Made by a program: the position numbers and the translations under genes. From positions 1 through 64,000 of the forward strand of contig CAJTOJ010000018.1 of NCBI GenBank assembly GCA_910577665.1: a stretch of DNA of 64,000 bases. Reading direction: 5' to 3'. The notes below the pieces were generated by a model. That model saw only the letters and a list, made by a program, of their open reading frames with translations. It was not told where the DNA came from and made no database searches. This DNA comes from an uncultured Acetatifactor sp. GTDB taxonomy: Bacteria > Bacillota > Clostridia > Lachnospirales > Lachnospiraceae. Shown here one piece after another: positions 60,672 through 64,000 of the stretch. Position 1 is the stretch's first letter. The number at the start of each line of letters is the position of its first letter.

Positions 60672-61991
60672 ATGCTATATGACAGGAAAATAAAATATCT
60701 GGACTATGTGGAAAATGGTGTGAGGGCTGGCGGTGGTGGTTTCGCAAAACTGGAAATGCGAAACGGGCAGTTCCTGTTGCGCCTGCAGGTAAGTGGACTG
60801 CATGGCACGGATTCTTTCCAGCGGGATGTGATCCTGCTGACCAGCGCCGGGGAATCTGTACTGGGACAGATGGAACTAAAGGAGGGAGCGGGCAGTTTCC
60901 AGTACCAGGAGAGCCTGGAGAAAGGGATCGGGCAGAAGGGTATTGACTATGGAGAACTACAGGGGCTTAGGGTTCCCATCAGCAATACCAGGGAAGTGCA
61001 ATGTATCTGGGGAAAAGGGCCAGGCAGTACAGGGGGTATCCAGACATCACAGAACGGAAACAGGGAGAAATCCGGATTCCATATGTCCATAGAACCAGAT
61101 GCCAGGACAGCGCCAGATGGGTGGAAGGCACAGGAACCGGAGAAAGAGCAGGAAACGAAGAGGAGACAGGAACCGGAGAAGGAGCAGGAGACAAAGGGGG
61201 GACGGGAACCGGGGAAGGGGCAGGAAACGAAGAGGAGACAGGAACCGGAGAAGGGGCAGGAAACGAAGAGGAGACAGGAACCGGAGAAAGAGCAGGAAAC
61301 GAAGAAAGGGCAGGAGATACACCCCCGACAGATGGATCCTGCGCCATGGACAATACCAGATCCAGGGGCCGGGAGAAGCCGTGAGATGGCAGCAAGGATA
61401 GAGACAGTGCCAGATATCCGGGAACTGACGGATTCCAAGACAGGTTTTGACAGGAAACCGGGATCAGATCTACAGGCAGTATCAGATCTTCGGACTGCGC
61501 CGGGGCCACAGGAGGCAGGAATGCAGGAGATGTCATCCAGGCCGGTCAGATCTGGTTCACAACCAGCTTCAGACCGCCAGACCGCGTCCGGTGACCGGAC
61601 AGCGCAGGGCAAGACAGCATCGCCCCGTCATGTGAGACTGCTGGAAGATAAATGGCAGCAACTGTCTGCCATTTACCCCCATGTACAGCCCTTCAAGGAT
61701 GAGAGGGATTACCTGTCTATACGCCCCAGCGATTTTGTACTCCTGCCATCCAAAAGCTACCAGGCAGCGAATAACAGCTTTCTACTGCATGGATATTATA
61801 ATTACCATCACTTGATCCTGGCCCGGATGGAGAAGAGGGGGGAGGTCACATATTATCTGGGGGTGCCGGGAAATTACTATCCCAAGGAAAAGCAGGTAGC
61901 GGTGATGTTCGGCTTTGAAAGCTTTGAGAGCGGGCAGGAGCCTGCCCAGGCGGGGGACTTCGGATATTATATGATGCGGACGGAATTGTAG
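60672..61991 (+). CDS. DUF6128-like protein with charged tandem repeats
   Basis: The protein is 439 residues from the ATG at 60672 (GGGGGTGATTTT upstream). The N-terminal 110 residues (DRKIKYLDYVENGVRAGGGGFAKLE) and the C-terminal 120 residues (DKWQQLSAIYPHVQPF ... YYLGVPGNYYPKEKQVAVMFGF) form the conserved ends. Between them lies a disordered region with five 12-residue repeats (EPEKEQETKRRQ). The layout fits a Lachnospiraceae family I know as DUF6128; the function is unknown. No signal peptide, so cytoplasmic. The repeat keeps several other frames open. Confidence 0.75.
   Translation: MLYDRKIKYLDYVENGVRAGGGGFAKLEMRNGQFLLRLQVSGLHGTDSFQRDVILLTSAGESVLGQMELKEGAGSFQYQESLEKGIGQKGIDYGELQGLRVPISNTREVQCIWGKGPGSTGGIQTSQNGNREKSGFHMSIEPDARTAPDGWKAQEPEKEQETKRRQEPEKEQETKGGREPGKGQETKRRQEPEKGQETKRRQEPEKEQETKKGQEIHPRQMDPAPWTIPDPGAGRSREMAARIETVPDIRELTDSKTGFDRKPGSDLQAVSDLRTAPGPQEAGMQEMSSRPVRSGSQPASDRQTASGDRTAQGKTASPRHVRLLEDKWQQLSAIYPHVQPFKDERDYLSIRPSDFVLLPSKSYQAANNSFLLHGYYNYHHLILARMEKRGEVTYYLGVPGNYYPKEKQVAVMFGFESFESGQEPAQAGDFGYYMMRTEL
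61134..61313 (+). repeat. 36-bp tandem repeat, five units, coding
   Basis: Five in-frame 36-bp units (GAACCGGAGAAAGAGCAGGA...) encode a Glu/Lys/Gln/Arg-rich linker. Units differ at a few positions. Copy number is likely to vary between strains. Confidence 0.85.
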
Positions 61992-62048
61992 GGGAAACTT
62001 CCTGGAACCGGTATGTGGAGTCGGCGGGGATGCGGGTTATATGAAATC

Positions 62049-62080
62049 CAAATACCCCGCAGCAAGCTGCGGGGTATTTG
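62049..62080. terminator. Bidirectional terminator
   Basis: AAATACCCCGCAGC and GCTGCGGGGTATTT form a 14-bp stem with an AA loop, with A- and T-runs on either side. It lies between convergent genes (61991 + and 62115 -) and can end both. Confidence 0.9.
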
Positions 62081-62114
62081 ACTGTGCATTATTTTGCTGC
62101 TCACAGCAACAGAT

Positions 62115-63038
62115 TCAGATCCCCTGGCAGTCAAAAGATGGGATAAAGCTTTCACTGCATGTGCCACCAGTCTGCTGGAATCCCTGCTCGATGCCAATCC
62201 GGCCCGCAAAATCCAATACCCTGGTATATTCGGCTTCTGATACAGTGCGGCAAAGCTCTGGGATCCCGGCTACCTGTGCCAGGGGAGTATACTGGTTCAT
62301 GATACTGATATAAATATGGTTTCCATAAGTATCATGGAGATACCGCAGGATCCGCTTGGAATCCCCTGCCTGGCCAGGCAGAAGCAGGTGGCGGACCAGG
62401 ACACCCCGCTGCATCAAGCCGGTGGAGGGGTGGAACACCGGGGAACCAACCTGCCTGAACATTTCCCCAATGGCGTCAATGGCCGTCTGAAAATAATCCG
62501 GAGCATTGGCGTATCGGGCAGACAATTCCCGGGAGTGGTACTTGAGATCAGGCAGATAGACATCCACCAGACCGTCCAGCAGCATTAAGGCGGACACAGA
62601 CTCATAACTGCCGGTATTGTAGACTACAGGGATAGTCAGCCCCTGGATCCGGGCCTGCTCCAGGCTGTAAGCCACCTGGGGCAGGAAATGGCCAGCGGTC
62701 ACCAGGTTGATGTTGGAGGCACCTTTATCCTGGAGTTCCAGGTAGATCCCACACAACCGGTCCAGGGAGATGGTACGCCCGGCTTCTCCCAGCGCGATGG
62801 AATGGTTCTGGCAGAAAATACATTGTAGGTTGCAGCCAGAGAAAAAGACCGTTCCAGAACCACAGCCTCCGGAGATACAAGGTTCTTCCCAGAAATGCAG
62901 GGCCGCCCTGGCGGCCCTGATCTGTGCGTCCTGCCTGCAAAAGCCTGTCTGTCCAGACATCCGGTCTGCATGGCACTGCCTGGGGCAGAGGGTACAGTCT
63001 CTCATATAGGTTTCGATTGTCTCAAGAGTCATATTCAT
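62115..63038 (-). CDS. Radical SAM protein, PflX/AMMECR1-associated type
   Basis: The protein is 307 residues. The radical SAM motif is in FFSGCNLQCIFCQNHSIAL (CxxxCxxC), preceded by an extra cysteine group CTLCPRQCHADR and CRQDAQIRAARAALHFWEEP, which is the PflX (putative pyruvate formate-lyase activating-like) layout. Further blocks are INLVTAGHFLPQ and VYLPDLKYHS. The target is unknown; it may modify a protein. ATG 63038 and ATG 63032 are both possible after GGAGTA. It lies just downstream of the SRP RNA gene on the same strand and may be read through from its promoter. Confidence 0.85.
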   Translation of the reverse strand: MNMTLETIETYMRDCTLCPRQCHADRMSGQTGFCRQDAQIRAARAALHFWEEPCISGGCGSGTVFFSGCNLQCIFCQNHSIALGEAGRTISLDRLCGIYLELQDKGASNINLVTAGHFLPQVAYSLEQARIQGLTIPVVYNTGSYESVSALMLLDGLVDVYLPDLKYHSRELSARYANAPDYFQTAIDAIGEMFRQVGSPVFHPSTGLMQRGVLVRHLLLPGQAGDSKRILRYLHDTYGNHIYISIMNQYTPLAQVAGIPELCRTVSEAEYTRVLDFAGRIGIEQGFQQTGGTCSESFIPSFDCQGI

Positions 63039-63114
63039 GGGAATACTCCGGTGGTGATCTGGTGCGGTACCTTAGGGTACCTGGGGGATGACATACAAAG
63101 GCCGTACACCTGGA

Positions 63115-63230
63115 ACGATACAACTCCACCCGGCTGCCTTGCGGCACATGGAAGGTTCTGCTTAGTGCTGCTTTGTTCCCAACCTGACACGGTTCGCAGA
63201 CTCGCATTGCGCAAGACCGAATTTCATTAT
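63115..63230 (-). ncRNA. ffs: Signal recognition particle RNA (small type)
   Basis: On the minus strand the core reads TCTGCGAACC, GTGTCAGGTTGGGAACAAAG, CAGCACTAAGCAGA: the SRP domain IV hairpin with a GGAA tetraloop and the conserved GTCAGG / AGCAGC internal loops, closed by TCTGC / GCAGA. Outer pairing CTTGCG / CGCAAG and the segment TGCCGCAAGGCAGCC follow the bacterial small SRP pattern. Ends are approximate; the primary transcript may start near 63255 and run to about 63060. It binds Ffh to target membrane proteins. Confidence 0.88.
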
Positions 63231-63261
63231 TGTATCATACACCAAAATGTACGGCTCTATT

Positions 63262-63290
63262 AGTGTAGCGTTTTCCAGGGCTTTTGTCAA
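63262..63290 (-). promoter_or_regulatory. Promoter of the SRP RNA gene
   Basis: On the minus strand TTGACA and TACACT are exactly 17 bases apart, with predicted start near 63255, about 30 bases upstream of the conserved RNA. A strong promoter fits an abundant stable RNA. Confidence 0.8.
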
Positions 63291-63329
63291 GCAGAAAAAG
63301 TGGTTCTGCCCGTCTGCTGCATTTTGCAT

Positions 63330-63417
63330 AAAACCCGGGACAGCGTGCGCCAAAACGCCTGCATTTGGCGTTTTGTGTGCATATGTTGCTGAGAACGGCG
63401 TAGCCGTGAACAGTAAC
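63330..63417 (+). repeat. Mosaic hairpin repeat, right two thirds
   Basis: It runs from 'aaacccgggac' through 'gccaaaacgcctgcatttgg' to GTGAACAGTAAC. The interior module is the same as at 45115. The left end is missing. Confidence 0.75.
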
Positions 63418-63457
63418 ACAGCGTACGTTTACCGTAGAGCGGCTTACGAATATATCC

Positions 63458-63487
63458 TTGACAGCAGGAACAGGGACGTGGTATCAT
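63458..63487 (+). promoter_or_regulatory. Promoter of a long leader
   Basis: TTGACA and TATCAT are separated by 18 bases. Transcription would start near 63494, some 440 bases before the first convincing gene start. Confidence 0.7.
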
Positions 63488-63589
63488 AAATGTCGAAATC
63501 AAGGAGTCATGCGGGGTGACCTATCCGGGATATTCTTATGTAGGGATGCCAGGCAGGATTCTGCATGATTTAAAGAGTAGGAGGATTTT

Positions 63590-63628
63590 ATGTTAAGCAT
63601 TGTGGGTAAAGAGGATACTGCCAACTAA
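63590..63628 (+). CDS. Possible 12-residue leader peptide
   Basis: AGGAGG lies about six bases before an ATG encoding MLSIVGKEDTAN and a TAA. It sits between the promoter at 63458 and two terminator-like hairpins, a position typical of leader peptides. The codons give no clear amino-acid bias. It could also be a chance ORF. Confidence 0.35.
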   Translation: MLSIVGKEDTAN

Positions 63629-63764
63629 ATAGTTGCAGGTGTAGGCTGTCCGTGTAGCAGTCTGCCCTTATGCCGGTAAGACTGCCGGTGTATCTGCCTT
63701 ACAAGGTGCTTAACAGGTTTTGAGAGAATAGATTCTGTATGGATTTTCTGTCCCAGGACATGTG

Positions 63765-63788
63765 TATGGCTGTATGGCCATATTTTTT
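63765..63788 (+). terminator. Terminator-like hairpin 1 in the leader
   Basis: TATGGC and GCCATA pair around a six-base loop and TTTTTT follows. If used, the transcript from 63494 would be a stable RNA of about 295 bases. Confidence 0.55.
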
Positions 63789-63807
63789 GTTTCCGGGGAT
63801 ATTTCCA

Positions 63808-63856
63808 GCCATGGTGAAGCATGCCTGAAGAGGGCGGTTTTACCATGGCTTTTTTA
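63808..63856 (+). terminator. Terminator-like hairpin 2 in the leader
   Basis: GCCATGGT and ACCATGGC pair around a long loop that holds its own small hairpin (GCC..GGC), and TTTTTT follows. Confidence 0.6.
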
Positions 63857-63934
63857 CCTTGTGGGCGAGTACGCTGCCAGACGGACATGAAAGCAAATAG
63901 AACAAAATGGCAACAATGATATGGAGGATGGAAC

Positions 63935-64000
63935 ATGAGACAGATTCAGAAAATGTCAGCGGTATATTTACAGAGATCCCTGGACTTTGTGGAACAGGTA
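63935..64000 (+). CDS. Start of a gene cut by the window end
   Basis: GGAGG lies seven bases before ATG 63935. The 22 visible codons begin MRQIQKMSAVYLQRS. Too little is present to name a family. It lies downstream of the leader with two terminator-like hairpins, so it may be attenuated. Confidence 0.5.
   Translation, partial: MRQIQKMSAVYLQRSLDFVEQV

Noticed and set aside
61134..61313. Possible CRISPR-like array from regular 36-bp units
   Set aside because: Units are contiguous without spacers and encode an in-frame protein repeat.
60947..61612. Pro/Ser-rich minus-strand and shifted plus-strand frames over the same repeat
   Set aside because: The 36-bp unit lacks stops in several frames, so these are by-products of the repeat.

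Overview
The window reads as a chromosomal segment of a gut-type Lachnospiraceae (Clostridia). Signs are strong AGGAGG-type ribosome binding sites, sigma-A promoters, families typical of this group (a DUF5717/DUF5716-type operon, YesL, a DUF6128-like protein, a shared MsmK-type ATPase, split transketolase), a Met T-box leader and dense operons separated by short palindromic repeats. The genus cannot be fixed from the sequence alone. I saw no rRNA, tRNA, CRISPR array, prophage or replication origin.

Layout. 0.2-7.3 kb: a four-gene operon of uncharacterised proteins (DUF5717-like, an Hsp70/actin-fold DUF5716-like protein, a TPR-like protein, a coiled-coil membrane protein). 7.3-13.3 kb: an AMP-branch purine block with purB from a perfect consensus promoter, a PurF homologue whose glutaminase half has lost its catalytic residues, and purA translationally coupled to a LysR regulator. 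13.4-14.3 kb: a HAD phosphatase and a small membrane protein. 14.6-22.4 kb: a MATE exporter followed by the five-gene STM4015-4014-4013-4012-4011 set (LRR protein, ATP-grasp, alkaline-phosphatase-fold hydrolase, two radical SAM enzymes). This is a conserved but uncharacterised, biosynthesis-like system, here with a radical SAM-HAD fusion. It ends in a repeat and a transposase remnant.

23.4-34.3 kb: carbohydrate use. It holds a NahK-like sugar kinase, a LacI regulator with matching operators at its own gene and at the transporter promoter, an ABC importer without its own ATPase, an amylosucrase-like GH13, a GH32 fructosidase and a PfkB fructokinase; sucrose or fructo-oligosaccharide use is the natural reading. 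The missing ATPase can be supplied by the strongly codon-biased MsmK homologue at 58.1 kb. 34.3-42.8 kb is mostly minus strand: a GH5 cellulase lipoprotein, a DEDDh exonuclease, a prepilin peptidase with a tiny prepilin, a lipoprotein and a DUF885 metallopeptidase. 43.4-48.3 kb: a pentose module (FGGY kinase, AraD, two-subunit transketolase). 48.6-52.7 kb: cell-wall amidase, Rpe, an unknown protein and a methyltransferase. 52.7-57.8 kb: T-box-controlled metG, a hydrolase-GNAT pair and a YesL protein. 58-62 kb: MsmK, a PucR/CdaR-type regulator and a repeat-rich DUF6128-like protein. 62-64 kb: a PflX-like radical SAM gene behind the SRP RNA gene, then a promoter, leader ORF and two terminator-like hairpins before a gene cut off by the window end.

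Two dispersed non-coding repeat families run through the intergenic spaces: a mosaic hairpin element of about 135 bp (GTTACTGTTCAC...GTGAACAGTAAC) and a MITE-like element of about 160 bp with a perfect 19-bp terminal inverted repeat in its best copy. They account for most of the non-coding DNA and for many spurious small reading frames.
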